Shown here piece by piece: positions 1 through 7,182 of a stretch of 21,618 nt of DNA (positions within the stretch are counted from its first letter, which is position 1; the number at the start of each line of letters is the position of its first letter). The translations under genes were made by a program, and so were the position numbers. Source of the stretch: DASPLH01 sp035627675. GTDB lineage: Bacteria > Acidobacteriota > Terriglobia > Terriglobales > Acidobacteriaceae. Location of the stretch: NCBI GenBank assembly GCA_035627675.1, contig DASPLH010000112.1:1-21618 (forward strand). The letters are read 5' to 3'. Below the pieces are notes generated by a model. It did not search any database, was not told the DNA's origin, and worked only from the letters and a program-made list of their open reading frames with translations.

Positions 1-479
1 GCGGCTGCCACGCCGGTTCCGGCGCCCGCTCCGACGGCGGAGCCGATGAGCGCGCCCTTGCCTCCGCCGGCGAGTCCGCCGATGAGGGCTCCGGCGGCAG
101 CGCCGCCGCCGATCTTGGTGATGTTGCTCTTCTTGTGGCTCTTGCCCTTGAATCCACGGGCTCCGGTGGCGACGGTTCTACCGTCCACTGAGGTGAGGCG
201 CACGCTGAGGATGCCGGGAGACTTCAGGCGTCCGCTGGACTTCGCGCTGACCACCTTGCCGCGAACAGGGGCTCCGGCGCGCGCGAGGACCTTGCCGCGG
301 ACAACCACATCCTGCACGAGGACGCCATCCCAGGTCTGTCCGGCAGTGGCCGTTCCCGAGCTGAGCGACTGGTTGATGCGTACGGTGTAGCGCGTGCCGG
401 CCGGGAACTCCGCAGCCAGGGCCGTAGCAGCAAGCAGCAGTGCGATGGCCCACACGCTCAAAAGCTTCCTGAGTGTCAT
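1..479 (-). CDS. Secreted glycine-zipper protein, N-terminal part (cut by window edge)
   Basis: The reading frame begins with ATG at 479-477 and runs open to base 1, giving about 159 residues with no stop, so the C-terminus lies outside the window. Residues 1-22 form a signal peptide (MTLRKLLSVWAIALLLAATALA) ending in an ALA-A type site. Next comes a beta-rich stretch (AGTRYTVRINQSLSSGTATA, then VLVQDVVVRGKVLARAGAPV) of the kind seen in envelope proteins that bear on matrix integrity or resistance. From about residue 122 there is a Gly/Ala-rich segment with repeated GGxxxGALIGG motifs, typical of glycine-zipper (YMGG-like) membrane-associated domains. It diverges from the glycosylase gene. 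Export and the glycine zipper are clear; the biochemical role is unknown. Confidence 0.75.
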   Translation of the reverse strand, partial: MTLRKLLSVWAIALLLAATALAAEFPAGTRYTVRINQSLSSGTATAGQTWDGVLVQDVVVRGKVLARAGAPVRGKVVSAKSSGRLKSPGILSVRLTSVDGRTVATGARGFKGKSHKKSNITKIGGGAAAGALIGGLAGGGKGALIGSAVGAGAGTGVAA

Positions 480-573
480 ACTTTCTCCTCGTCGATGATG
501 GAACAGTGCCAATCCAGAGATGCTGAATTCTGGGCAATACGATAAACCCTGCGGGGAAAAGTTGCAGAAACGA

Positions 574-1242
574 ATGGGCATGTCCTCCACCCGGGGATTC
601 AAGGCTTTGCCGCTGACGCCGCTTGGGCGCGCATTTTACGAGCGCGACCCGCGCGAGGTCGGCCGCGACCTGCTGGGAAAACTACTGGTGCGGCGCGAGG
701 GCCGGCGCGTGATGGCCGGCCGCATTGTGGAAGTCGAGGCCTACATGGGGAACGACGATCCGGCGGCGCACTCGGCGGCCGGGCGCACGGCTCGCAACGA
801 GGTGCTGTTCGGGCCCGCGGGACACGCCTACGTGTACCTGATCTACGGCAACCACTACTGCGTGAACGTCTCGTGCATGCCGGAGGGAGACGCGGGTTGC
901 GTTCTGCTGAGGGCCCTGGAACCTGTCTCCGGAGTGGAGGCGATGGCGCGGGCACGCGGACTCGAATTGCCGGAAGAGCCGCGAATTTCGGCGCTGCGAA
1001 ACATCGCCGGCGGGCCGGGGAGGCTTGCGGAAGCCTTGGGGATCACGCGTCCGCGAGATAACGGCAAGGACTTCACCTCGCCTGGCTCCGATCTGGCGAT
1101 CGTGGATGATGGCTTCCGGCCGCAGAGGATCGCCGCCACACCAAGGATCGGGATCACAAAGGCCGTGGATCACGAGTTCCGGTATGTGATCGCGGGTAAT
1201 GCGTTCGTCAGTGGGAAAAGAAGGGTGAAGTGTGAAGGGTGA
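574..1242 (+). CDS. DNA-3-methyladenine glycosylase (AAG/MPG family)
   Basis: Monofunctional base-excision glycosylase that removes alkylated purines such as 3-methyladenine. In the 222-residue product started here, VEVEAYMGNDDPAAHS carries the family's active-site Glu (E55) and Tyr (Y57) in the EAY motif and the conserved His (H66). GPAGHAYVYLIYGNHYCVN is the family's DNA-intercalating Tyr region, followed by VLLRALEP and NIAGGPGRL. Length is normal for bacteria. The frame stays open up to an ATG at 520, but the extra 18 residues look non-conserved, and starting there would leave only 40 bp to the divergent gene. An ATG at 580 is also possible; none has a strong ribosome site. The last residues (RVKCEG) and the stop are encoded inside a heptad tandem repeat. 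Confidence 0.93.
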   Translation: MGMSSTRGFKALPLTPLGRAFYERDPREVGRDLLGKLLVRREGRRVMAGRIVEVEAYMGNDDPAAHSAAGRTARNEVLFGPAGHAYVYLIYGNHYCVNVSCMPEGDAGCVLLRALEPVSGVEAMARARGLELPEEPRISALRNIAGGPGRLAEALGITRPRDNGKDFTSPGSDLAIVDDGFRPQRIAATPRIGITKAVDHEFRYVIAGNAFVSGKRRVKCEG

Positions 1243-1262
1243 GGTGTGAAGGGTGAAGTGAG
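1221..1262 (+). repeat. Heptad tandem array spanning the glycosylase stop codon
   Basis: Six consecutive 7-nt units read aagggtg, aagtgtg, aagggtg, aggtgtg, aagggtg, aagtgag, equivalent to three 14-nt units. The TGA stop of the glycosylase (1240-1242) falls inside the array. Bases 1227-1237 (gaagtgtgaag) are a perfect reverse complement of 1485-1495 in the matching array at the end of the convergent gene. The pattern resembles short tandemly repeated repetitive (STRR) heptamers described in other bacteria. Confidence 0.85.
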
Positions 1263-1320
1263 GCGGCGTGATCGATTTGCATGAACCAAGCGAATGATGA
1301 GATCAGCGAAATGGACCGGA

Positions 1321-1390
1321 AGGTCCTTCGACTCGAACTCGCATCCGCGACTTGCGTCGCATTCTTTGCGAGTTCTCGCTCAGGATGACG
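1321..1390. repeat. Nested-hairpin dispersed repeat, copy A
   Basis: An outer stem pairs 1335-1343 (gaactcgca) with 1367-1375 (tgcgagttc), 9 bp perfect. Inside it, 1347-1351 (gcgac) pairs with 1356-1360 (gtcgc) around a ttgc loop. The flanks aggtccttcgactc and tcgctcaggatgacg are shared with copy B at 16861, while the stem sequences differ in a compensated way. A further hairpin, ggacc-ggaa-ggtcc (1313-1326), overlaps its left end in this copy only. The element lies between two convergent gene ends in the 260-bp gap 1243-1502; I saw no gene in that gap. Confidence 0.85.
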
Positions 1391-1474
1391 TAGTCGTCTT
1401 TGGGCGCTGACTCAGCCCATCAAGATTTTCGCGCCTAGCTGCCCGTAACATCACAGGATTAGAGTTCACAGCTG

Positions 1475-1509
1475 GAACTTCGCACTTCACACTTCTCACT
1501 TCTCACTTC
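1475..1509 (-). repeat. Heptad tandem array at the 3' end of the convergent gene
   Basis: On the plus strand five 7-nt units read gaacttc, gcacttc, acacttc, tcacttc, tcacttc. Two more diverged units (agagttc, acagctg) may precede them from 1461. The stop codon of the minus-strand gene (1505-1503) is inside the array. Read on the minus strand the unit is GAAGTGN, the same motif and the same orientation relative to its gene as the array after the glycosylase. Confidence 0.85.
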
Positions 1510-2159
1510 CCTCCGGTCAGGTATTTCTCCAACGGGATTTCGAAGTACATCAGCTCGTTGCCCTGTCCGTCGCGGACTCCGGTGATGTAGAGGTGTGCGC
1601 CAGCCATTGGGTTTCGCAGGTCTCCGACATCGAAGAATATGAACCCCGCCTGAGTGCCGTGCGGCTCGACGGCCCGGGCGCGGAACTGCGCTGCCTCGAT
1701 TTCGGCGGAGACCTCTTTCGATACTGCCCGCTTCGGCTTCTTGGGAAGCGGCAGCGGGATGCGCTGCGCGCCGCGCGCGTCGTCCTGAATCCTCCTGGTC
1801 GTGGTGAGGCGGCGGTACAGGTCGTCCTCGGTTGCGGGACTGGCCTTGGCACGATCGCGCGTCACGAGTTGGAGCTTCATCGATGCCAGCGAGACGGGCT
1901 GGTCGCCATCGTTGGTGATGACCAGGAACATTGGCACGAGGTCGTTCTCGAGGTACTCGCCACGGAAGATGGCGGCCTTGTCGGCCATGTCGTAGGGATC
2001 GACGGCGATGGTCACCTTCTCGGCGGGGTGCGCGTCGTGCGCGGGGTACTGCGACGCGGGCTGGGGTCTCGGCATGACGAAGTCTTTCGCCGCAGAGGCG
2101 AGCATGACAGTCACGAGGACAAGAGCGAGCGTGACAAACGAGCTTCGGGCGGTCCGCAT
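1503..2159 (-). CDS. Secreted protein of unknown function
   Basis: A 218-residue protein starting with ATG at 2159. Residues 1-23 (MRTARSSFVTLALVLVTVML plus ASA) form a signal peptide, predicting export. The mature part has a beta-sandwich feel: residues about 48-102 contain AEKVTIAVDPYDMADKAAIF and VPMFLVITNDGDQPVSL, a pattern seen in domains that describe how a property differs from a flanking value, and the C-terminus has AGHLYITGVRDGQG-like strands. The middle (about 110-160) is charged and probably flexible. I do not recognise a named family or catalytic motif. It diverges from waaA across only 42 bp, so the two promoters must overlap or lie within coding sequence. No clear ribosome site is visible. 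Its stop lies in a heptad array. Confidence 0.75.
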   Translation of the reverse strand: MRTARSSFVTLALVLVTVMLASAAKDFVMPRPQPASQYPAHDAHPAEKVTIAVDPYDMADKAAIFRGEYLENDLVPMFLVITNDGDQPVSLASMKLQLVTRDRAKASPATEDDLYRRLTTTRRIQDDARGAQRIPLPLPKKPKRAVSKEVSAEIEAAQFRARAVEPHGTQAGFIFFDVGDLRNPMAGAHLYITGVRDGQGNELMYFEIPLEKYLTGGK

Positions 2160-2201
2160 GGCCCAGCATTATCACGCAGCCGGCACAGGGGTGTCAGTAC
2201 A

Positions 2202-3560
2202 ATGGGCGCAGTGTACTGGCTCTACAGCATGGCTCTGGGCATTGCGCTCCTGGTGAGCGGGCCGTGGTGGCTCGTCCAGCTGCTGCGCCACGGGAAATAC
2301 CGGGCGGGACTGGCGGAACGGCTGGGACGCGTGCCGGAGCGCCTACTGCGCGGGGACCGTGGTCCGGTCATCTGGATCCACGCGGTTTCCGTAGGCGAGG
2401 CGCTGGCCATCAGCCGCCTGGTTGAGGAACTGCGGCGCCGGCTGCCGGAACACCGTGTGGTGGTTTCCACCACAACACAGACCGGGCAGAAACTCGCGGC
2501 CGAGCGCTTCGGCGCCGAAAACGTCTTCTACTTCCCTATCGATTTCGCCTTTGCCGTCCGGCCGTACCTGACGGCGTTGCGTCCGTCGCTGGTAGTGCTG
2601 GCCGAGACCGAGTTCTGGCCGAACTTCATACGACTGGCACGTGAGTCCGGGGCGAAGCTGATGGTGACGAACGCTCGCATCTCGGACCGCTCGCTGCCGA
2701 GGTACAGGAGATTCCGCGGTGTGCTGGCGCGGGTGTTGGCAAATATCGACGTGTTCCTCGCCCAAAGCGGGCAGGACGTGGCGCGATTGCGCGAGATTGG
2801 CGCACCGGCGGAGCGAGTCAAGTTCGCGGGGAACCTGAAGTTCGACGTGACGCCTCCGGCGGAGGCCGGGTTCGTGGACGAGCTGCGGGCGGCGCTGAAG
2901 ACTAGCGCGGCGGGGCCGACGATTGTGGCCGGCAGCACGGTGGCCGGAGAAGAACCGCTCGTGCTGGAGGCGTTCGCCAAAGTGCTGGCCCAATGTCCGG
3001 CGGCGGCGCTTGTGCTGGCTCCGCGACACAGGGAGCGGTTCGAAGAAGCGGCAGAGGCCGTGTCACGCGCGGGGTTGCCGACGGTGCGGCGTTCGGCGTG
3101 GGAGCCTGCGAAGCCGCTTGCCGGGACGGTGCTGCTGCTGGACACGATTGGCGAACTGGCGTCAGTGTACGGAGTGGCGGACCTGGCGTTCGTCGGCGGC
3201 AGTCTTGTGCAGCGCGGCGGACACAACATCCTGGAACCGGCGCATTTCGGCGTTGCGACCGTGGTTGGGCCACACACGGAAAACTTTCGCGACATCGTTG
3301 CGTTATTCACGCGGGAGAACGCGGTGGTGGTCACACCGTCGGAGCGGTTGAGCGACACGCTCATTGGGCTGCTGCGAGACCCGGCCACCCTGGCGCAGTA
3401 CGGTCAGCGCGCAAGGCGAGTGCTGGAGACGCAGCGTGGCGCCACCTCGCGAACGGTGGATGCGATCGCCGAGCTGGTGGAGAGTGGAAGGACTACCCCA
3501 CCCTCTGCTTCGCAGAAGGGTGGGGCACCCGGTGGAGTGCCTGTGGACGGTCGCTCATGA
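2202..3560 (+). CDS. waaA: 3-deoxy-D-manno-octulosonic acid (Kdo) transferase
   Basis: Transfers Kdo from CMP-Kdo to the lipid A precursor at the inner membrane (GT30 family), the first inner-core step of LPS. The 452-residue product has an N-terminal membrane anchor (about residues 5-27). WIHAVSVGEALA carries the catalytic Glu (E66). VLAETEFWPNFI and NARISDRS are family motifs, and FVGGSLVQRGGHNILEPAHF is the CMP-Kdo binding region. The ATG at 2202 follows AGGGG (2187-2191) at suitable spacing. An open frame extends upstream but is antisense to the neighbouring gene and lacks homology. The last ~20 residues (TTPPSASQKGGAPGG...) are encoded by a dispersed palindromic repeat, lengthening the usual ~425-aa protein. 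The stop overlaps the lpxK start (ATGA). Confidence 0.95.
   Translation: MGAVYWLYSMALGIALLVSGPWWLVQLLRHGKYRAGLAERLGRVPERLLRGDRGPVIWIHAVSVGEALAISRLVEELRRRLPEHRVVVSTTTQTGQKLAAERFGAENVFYFPIDFAFAVRPYLTALRPSLVVLAETEFWPNFIRLARESGAKLMVTNARISDRSLPRYRRFRGVLARVLANIDVFLAQSGQDVARLREIGAPAERVKFAGNLKFDVTPPAEAGFVDELRAALKTSAAGPTIVAGSTVAGEEPLVLEAFAKVLAQCPAAALVLAPRHRERFEEAAEAVSRAGLPTVRRSAWEPAKPLAGTVLLLDTIGELASVYGVADLAFVGGSLVQRGGHNILEPAHFGVATVVGPHTENFRDIVALFTRENAVVVTPSERLSDTLIGLLRDPATLAQYGQRARRVLETQRGATSRTVDAIAELVESGRTTPPSASQKGGAPGGVPVDGRS
3493..3529. repeat. CCCCACC/GGTGGGG palindromic repeat, copy 1 (inside the waaA 3' end)
   Basis: Bases 3496-3508 pair with 3512-3525: ccccaccc-tctgc, a ttc loop, then gcaga-a-gggtgggg, a 13-bp stem with one bulged A. 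It is flanked by ctac and cacc, as in copy 3 at 21374. It is read in frame as the C-terminal tail of WaaA and lies 28 bases upstream of the lpxK start codon, so the mRNA hairpin could affect coupled translation. Confidence 0.85.
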
Positions 3561-4504
3561 ATCCGATCTCGGCGCTGTTCGGACTTGGAGTGGCTTCGCG
3601 GAACGCGCTCTACGACCGCGAGTTGATCGGCCGGCAGAGGCTCAAGGCCCCGGTGGTGAGCATCGGCAATATCTCGGTCGGCGGCACGGGCAAGACTCCG
3701 TTTGCCATCGCTCTCGGCCAACTGTTGCTGGAACGCAGCGTTCGGCTGGATGTGCTCTCTCGCGGATATCGCCGGAGGTCCGAGGGAGTGCAGATTGCGG
3801 GTAGCGATGCAGACCCCGATGTTGTTGGCGATGAGCCTGCGCTGATCGCCTCGCGGCTTGGAGTCCCCGTAATCGTGGCGGCAAGACGCGCCGAGGGCGG
3901 ACGCGCCGCCGAAGAGAAGTTTGGCTCGCAACTGCACCTGCTCGACGACGGATTCCAGCACCGGCAACTCGCGCGGCAGTTCGACATCGTTTTGCTCTCG
4001 CCTTCGGACATGGAAGACCGGCTGCTTCCCTTTGGACGCCTGCGCGAGCCCGTGGCCTCATTGCGGCGGGCGGACGCCGTTGTGGTGGACGAGAGTTTCA
4101 CGCCGCGGCTGCCGGACTTCGCCGGCAAGCTGTGGCGCACGAGGCGGAAGCTGGTGATTGGCAGTGCGCCGAAGCGCCCGGTGGTGTTCTGCGGCATCGC
4201 CAAGCCACAACAGTTCTTCCAAATGGTTTCCCACGCGGGCGTCGCGCCGGCCACGACCGTGACCTTCCGCGACCATCACCGCTATACCGAAAACGACCTG
4301 CAGGAACTGCGGCGCAAGGCCACGCAGACCGGTGCGGACGGCTTCCTCACGACGGAAAAGGACGCGGTGAAACTGCGGCGATTGCCTGCGCTGGCGGGAC
4401 TGTCTGTGGTGCGGCTCGAGGTGGAGCTTCTGGAGGCGGCGCCGGCGGTCGAGCACCTGATGGCGACCCTGGGCCAGCGTTGTCCTGGGTGGTTCCGCGG
4501 CTGA
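3557..4504 (+). CDS. lpxK: Tetraacyldisaccharide 4'-kinase
   Basis: Phosphorylates the 4' position of tetraacyldisaccharide 1-phosphate to make lipid IVA, at the inner membrane face. The 315-residue product has the P-loop SVGGTGKT (residues 40-47) after the family signature VVSIGNI, then VLSRGYRR, VGDEPALIA and the LLDDGFQHRQL motif (D130-H135). Later come GRLREP, FCGIAKPQQF, FRDHHRYT and LTTEKDAVKL, all LpxK hallmarks. The start overlaps the waaA stop by four bases (ATGA). No strong ribosome site lies close upstream, so translational coupling to waaA is likely. Some 70 bp separate it from the next gene. Having waaA directly before lpxK is a common arrangement in lipid A biosynthesis. Confidence 0.95.
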   Translation: MNPISALFGLGVASRNALYDRELIGRQRLKAPVVSIGNISVGGTGKTPFAIALGQLLLERSVRLDVLSRGYRRRSEGVQIAGSDADPDVVGDEPALIASRLGVPVIVAARRAEGGRAAEEKFGSQLHLLDDGFQHRQLARQFDIVLLSPSDMEDRLLPFGRLREPVASLRRADAVVVDESFTPRLPDFAGKLWRTRRKLVIGSAPKRPVVFCGIAKPQQFFQMVSHAGVAPATTVTFRDHHRYTENDLQELRRKATQTGADGFLTTEKDAVKLRRLPALAGLSVVRLEVELLEAAPAVEHLMATLGQRCPGWFRG

Positions 4505-4574
4505 CGCCATCGGATTCCGTTTCGCGGTGCTCGTGAGACAATTTCGCTGTTCCCGACGGAGATTTTGAACGCCC

Positions 4575-5612
4575 ATGACGATCGACAGCCGAGAGCGCGA
4601 ACGACTGCGGAAAGTCGTGCAATCGTTTCGCAACGTAACCGTACTGGTGCTGGCTGACATGGTCGCCGACGAGTTCATCCACGGCGAGATTTCGCGCGTA
4701 TCGCGCGAAGCGCCCGTGCTCATCTTGAAGCACCGCGAGCGCAAGGTCGTTCCGGGCGGCGGCGGCAACGCCGTGATGAACCTTGCCGACCTGAAGGCGA
4801 CCGTGCTGCCGGTAGGCATCGTGGGCGACGACGAACAGGGCAAACTGCTGATCGATGCTTTCAAGGCGAAGAAGATTTCCACGAGCGGCATCTTCCGGCT
4901 GAAGAACCACACGACAACCACCAAGACGCGAATCCTGGCATATATGCCGCATTCGGCGCGGCAGCAGGTGGTGCGCGTGGACCGCGAGCCGGAGCCGATT
5001 CCCGAGGTCCACCCCGCGCTGCTGGAGCTGATCAACTCGGCGCGGGAGTTTGGGAAGGCGTCGGACGCGGTGCTGATCTCCGACTACGGCTACGGCAGCG
5101 CCACGCCGCGTCTGCTGACCTTCATACGGTCCGACGGCTCGCTCGGCAACGTCCCCGTGACGCTCGATTCGCGTTACCGGATGATGGACTACACGGGCGT
5201 GACGGCGGCGACACCGAACGAGTCCGAGGTCGAAGAAGCGTTGAAGATCAAGATCGGTCACGACCGCGCCAAGCTGATCGAGGCCGGCAACCGCCTGGTG
5301 AACGAGATGAAGCTCGAGTCGCTGGTTATCACGCGCGGCAGCGACGGCATGGCTGCCTTCAACGGCACGGGCGATCCGGTGGAGATTCCGATCTTCGGCA
5401 CCGATGAGGTTGCGGATGTCACGGGCGCGGGCGACACGGTGATTGCGACGTTCACGGCCGCACTGGCCGCAGGGGCCGACACGATCACGGCGGCAAAGCT
5501 GGCGAACATCGCGGGCGGATTGGTTGTGATGAAGCGTGGCACGGCCACCATAAGCCAGGCGGAGCTGCTGGCAGCCATCGACAAGTACGCGGGCGCCGAG
5601 GGTGACGAGTGA
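4575..5612 (+). CDS. rfaE1: D-glycero-beta-D-manno-heptose-7-phosphate kinase (HldE N-domain type, PfkB family)
   Basis: Adds the 1-phosphate to heptose 7-phosphate in ADP-heptose synthesis. The 345-residue product matches the kinase half of HldE: VLVLADMVADEFIHGEISRV, then VSREAPVLIL, PGGGGNAVMNL (usually PGGAANVAxN), VGIVGDDEQG, LISDYGYG (usually SDYGKG), ATPNESEVE, and the PfkB anion-hole and catalytic-base motif DVTGAGDT with D287. ATG at 4575 is preceded by CGGAG at about 4557-4561. The stop overlaps the next gene by four bases (GTGA), which encodes the matching nucleotidyltransferase half as a separate protein. The departures from the usual sugar-site motifs (GGGG, YGYG) leave some room for a different sugar phosphate, but the neighbours argue for heptose. 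Confidence 0.88.
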   Translation: MTIDSRERERLRKVVQSFRNVTVLVLADMVADEFIHGEISRVSREAPVLILKHRERKVVPGGGGNAVMNLADLKATVLPVGIVGDDEQGKLLIDAFKAKKISTSGIFRLKNHTTTTKTRILAYMPHSARQQVVRVDREPEPIPEVHPALLELINSAREFGKASDAVLISDYGYGSATPRLLTFIRSDGSLGNVPVTLDSRYRMMDYTGVTAATPNESEVEEALKIKIGHDRAKLIEAGNRLVNEMKLESLVITRGSDGMAAFNGTGDPVEIPIFGTDEVADVTGAGDTVIATFTAALAAGADTITAAKLANIAGGLVVMKRGTATISQAELLAAIDKYAGAEGDE

Positions 5613-6097
5613 GCGGAGAGTTCGCATCGAAGGTGCAGGAGCGCGAGCAACTGCGACGCACGGTTGAACAGTGGCGAGCGCAGGGCGAGCAGGTCATCCT
5701 GTCGAACGGATGCTTCGACCTGCTGCACGTGGGTCACATCCGCTACCTGCACGGCGCGAAGCGACTGGGCGGCAAGCTGGTGGTGGCCATCAACTCCGAT
5801 GAGAGCGTGCGCAGGCTCAAGGGCCCGGCGCGTCCGCTGATGCCGGAGCAGGAGCGCGCCGAGATCATTGCAGCGTTGGCCGACGTGGACGCCGTCGTGA
5901 TCTTCTCCGAGCCGGACGTGCGGGCGCTGATCCGCGAGCTGCGTCCCAACGTGCAGGCCAAGGGAACGGACTACACGGCGGAGGGCGTCCCGGAGCGCGA
6001 CGAAATGATCGCCTGCGGCGGGCGCGTGGAGATCGTCGGCGACCCGAAAGACCACTCGACCACGGCATTCCTCCAACAACTCGACAAGGCGCGCTAG
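5609..6097 (+). CDS. rfaE2: D-glycero-beta-D-manno-heptose 1-phosphate adenylyltransferase (HldE C-domain type)
   Basis: Makes ADP-heptose from ATP and heptose 1-phosphate. The 162-residue cytidylyltransferase-like protein has NGCFDLLHVGHIRYL with the HxGH nucleotide-binding motif (H40-H43). It also has VVAINSDESVRRLKGPARPL, RAEIIAAL, VDAVVIFSEP, the KGTDYT motif and the C-terminal DHSTTAFL. It starts with GTG at 5609, overlapping the kinase stop. In E. coli the kinase and this enzyme are one fused protein; here they are two adjacent, overlapping genes, an arrangement known in other bacteria. Its stop TAG shares its last base with the GTG start of the next gene. Confidence 0.93.
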   Translation: MSGEFASKVQEREQLRRTVEQWRAQGEQVILSNGCFDLLHVGHIRYLHGAKRLGGKLVVAINSDESVRRLKGPARPLMPEQERAEIIAALADVDAVVIFSEPDVRALIRELRPNVQAKGTDYTAEGVPERDEMIACGGRVEIVGDPKDHSTTAFLQQLDKAR

Positions 6098-7182
6098 TGG
6101 CAGACAACCGTCACAACGCAGACGGGACGGGGCACGCGCGATACCTCATCGTCCGGCTCGGCGCGATGGGCGACGTGATCCACGGCCTGGCCGCGGCGCA
6201 GGCGCTACGTGCGGCCGTTCCCGGTTGCGAGATCGGGTGGGTGATCGAAGAGCGTTGGGCGGAGTTGCTGTGCGCTCCGGGGTCTGCGCGCGAGGGACCG
6301 GTTGGGCCGGAGCGTCCGGTGGCCGATGCCGTGTACACGGTGAACACGCGGGCCTGGCGGAAGCAACTGTTCTCGGCTGCAACGTGGCGCGACATAGGAA
6401 CGCTGGTTGCGCGGCTGAGGGATCGCCGCTTCGACGTCGCGATTGATATTCAGGGAGCGATCAAGTCGGCCGGCATTGCCGCACTCTCTCGCGCCGAGCA
6501 CGTGCACGGATTCGAGCAGCCGCGCGAACGCATTGCGACGATGTTCTATTCGCACCGGCACCCAGCGAGCGGCAGGCATGTTGTCGAACAGAATCTGTCG
6601 CTGATCGAGTCGGTCACGCACAGGCCCGCGGAGCGCATCGAGTTTCCGCTGCCGGTCGATGCGACGTCGGAGCAGTGGGCGGACGAATTTGTGTCGCGGC
6701 TCAACTCTGCGGCGGTGGCGATCCTCAACCCCGGAGCTGGTTGGGGTGCGAAGCGATGGCCGGGGGCGAATTACGGGCGCGTGGCGGCTTCACTCGCCGC
6801 CCGTGGCGTCACTCCGCTGATAAACTTTGGTCCAGGCGAAGAAAACATCGCGGCCGAGGTCGAGCGCGCTTCCGGCGGCAGCGCACGCGGGTTGCGATGC
6901 ACCGTCTCGCAACTGATGGCCCTGACGCGGCGGGCCGCATTGTTCGTCGGAGGCGATACGGGGCCGATGCATTTGGCGGCCGCCGCCGGAGTGCCGGTGG
7001 TCGCGCTGTTTGGCCCCACCGATCCGGCGCGCAACGGGCCGTATGGTTCGCCTTCCGTGGTGTTGCGCAACCGGCAGAGCGCAACCAGTTACAAGCACGT
7101 GGACCGCGTGGACGAAGGGCTGCACTCGATCACCGTGAATGAGGCAGTCGAGGCCTGTGAAAGGCTCCTGGAGAGTCGTTGA
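6097..7182 (+). CDS. waaC: Glycosyltransferase family 9, heptosyltransferase I-like
   Basis: Predicted to add heptose from ADP-heptose to Kdo-lipid A. The 361-residue product has the GT9 N-terminal motif RYLIVRLGAMGDVIHGL, with D26 at the position of the WaaC catalytic base. It also has FDVAIDIQGAIKSAGIAALS, the C-domain motif ILNPGAGWGAKRWP, and the ADP-heptose site GGDTGPMHLAAAAGVPVVAL (D287) followed by FGPTDPARNGPYG. GTG at 6097 overlaps the previous stop by one base. Following both ADP-heptose enzymes, a heptosyltransferase role is well supported. WaaC rather than WaaF is inferred from QGAIKSA and its position next to the Kdo genes. The stop overlaps the next start (TTGA). Confidence 0.88.
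   Translation: MADNRHNADGTGHARYLIVRLGAMGDVIHGLAAAQALRAAVPGCEIGWVIEERWAELLCAPGSAREGPVGPERPVADAVYTVNTRAWRKQLFSAATWRDIGTLVARLRDRRFDVAIDIQGAIKSAGIAALSRAEHVHGFEQPRERIATMFYSHRHPASGRHVVEQNLSLIESVTHRPAERIEFPLPVDATSEQWADEFVSRLNSAAVAILNPGAGWGAKRWPGANYGRVAASLAARGVTPLINFGPGEENIAAEVERASGGSARGLRCTVSQLMALTRRAALFVGGDTGPMHLAAAAGVPVVALFGPTDPARNGPYGSPSVVLRNRQSATSYKHVDRVDEGLHSITVNEAVEACERLLESR

Noticed and set aside
1593..2201. N-terminal extension of the waaA reading frame
   Set aside because: It is antisense to the secreted-protein gene at 1503-2159; WaaA homology and a ribosome site begin at 2202.
2993..3556. N-terminal extension of the lpxK frame over the waaA 3' half
   Set aside because: LpxK homology starts at ATG 3557, at the ATGA overlap; the upstream part is an out-of-frame shadow of waaA.
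4575..6097. Frameshift splitting a bifunctional HldE
   Set aside because: The two halves overlap cleanly through GTGA, each has full domain length, and separate genes are a known arrangement, so this is not a broken gene.
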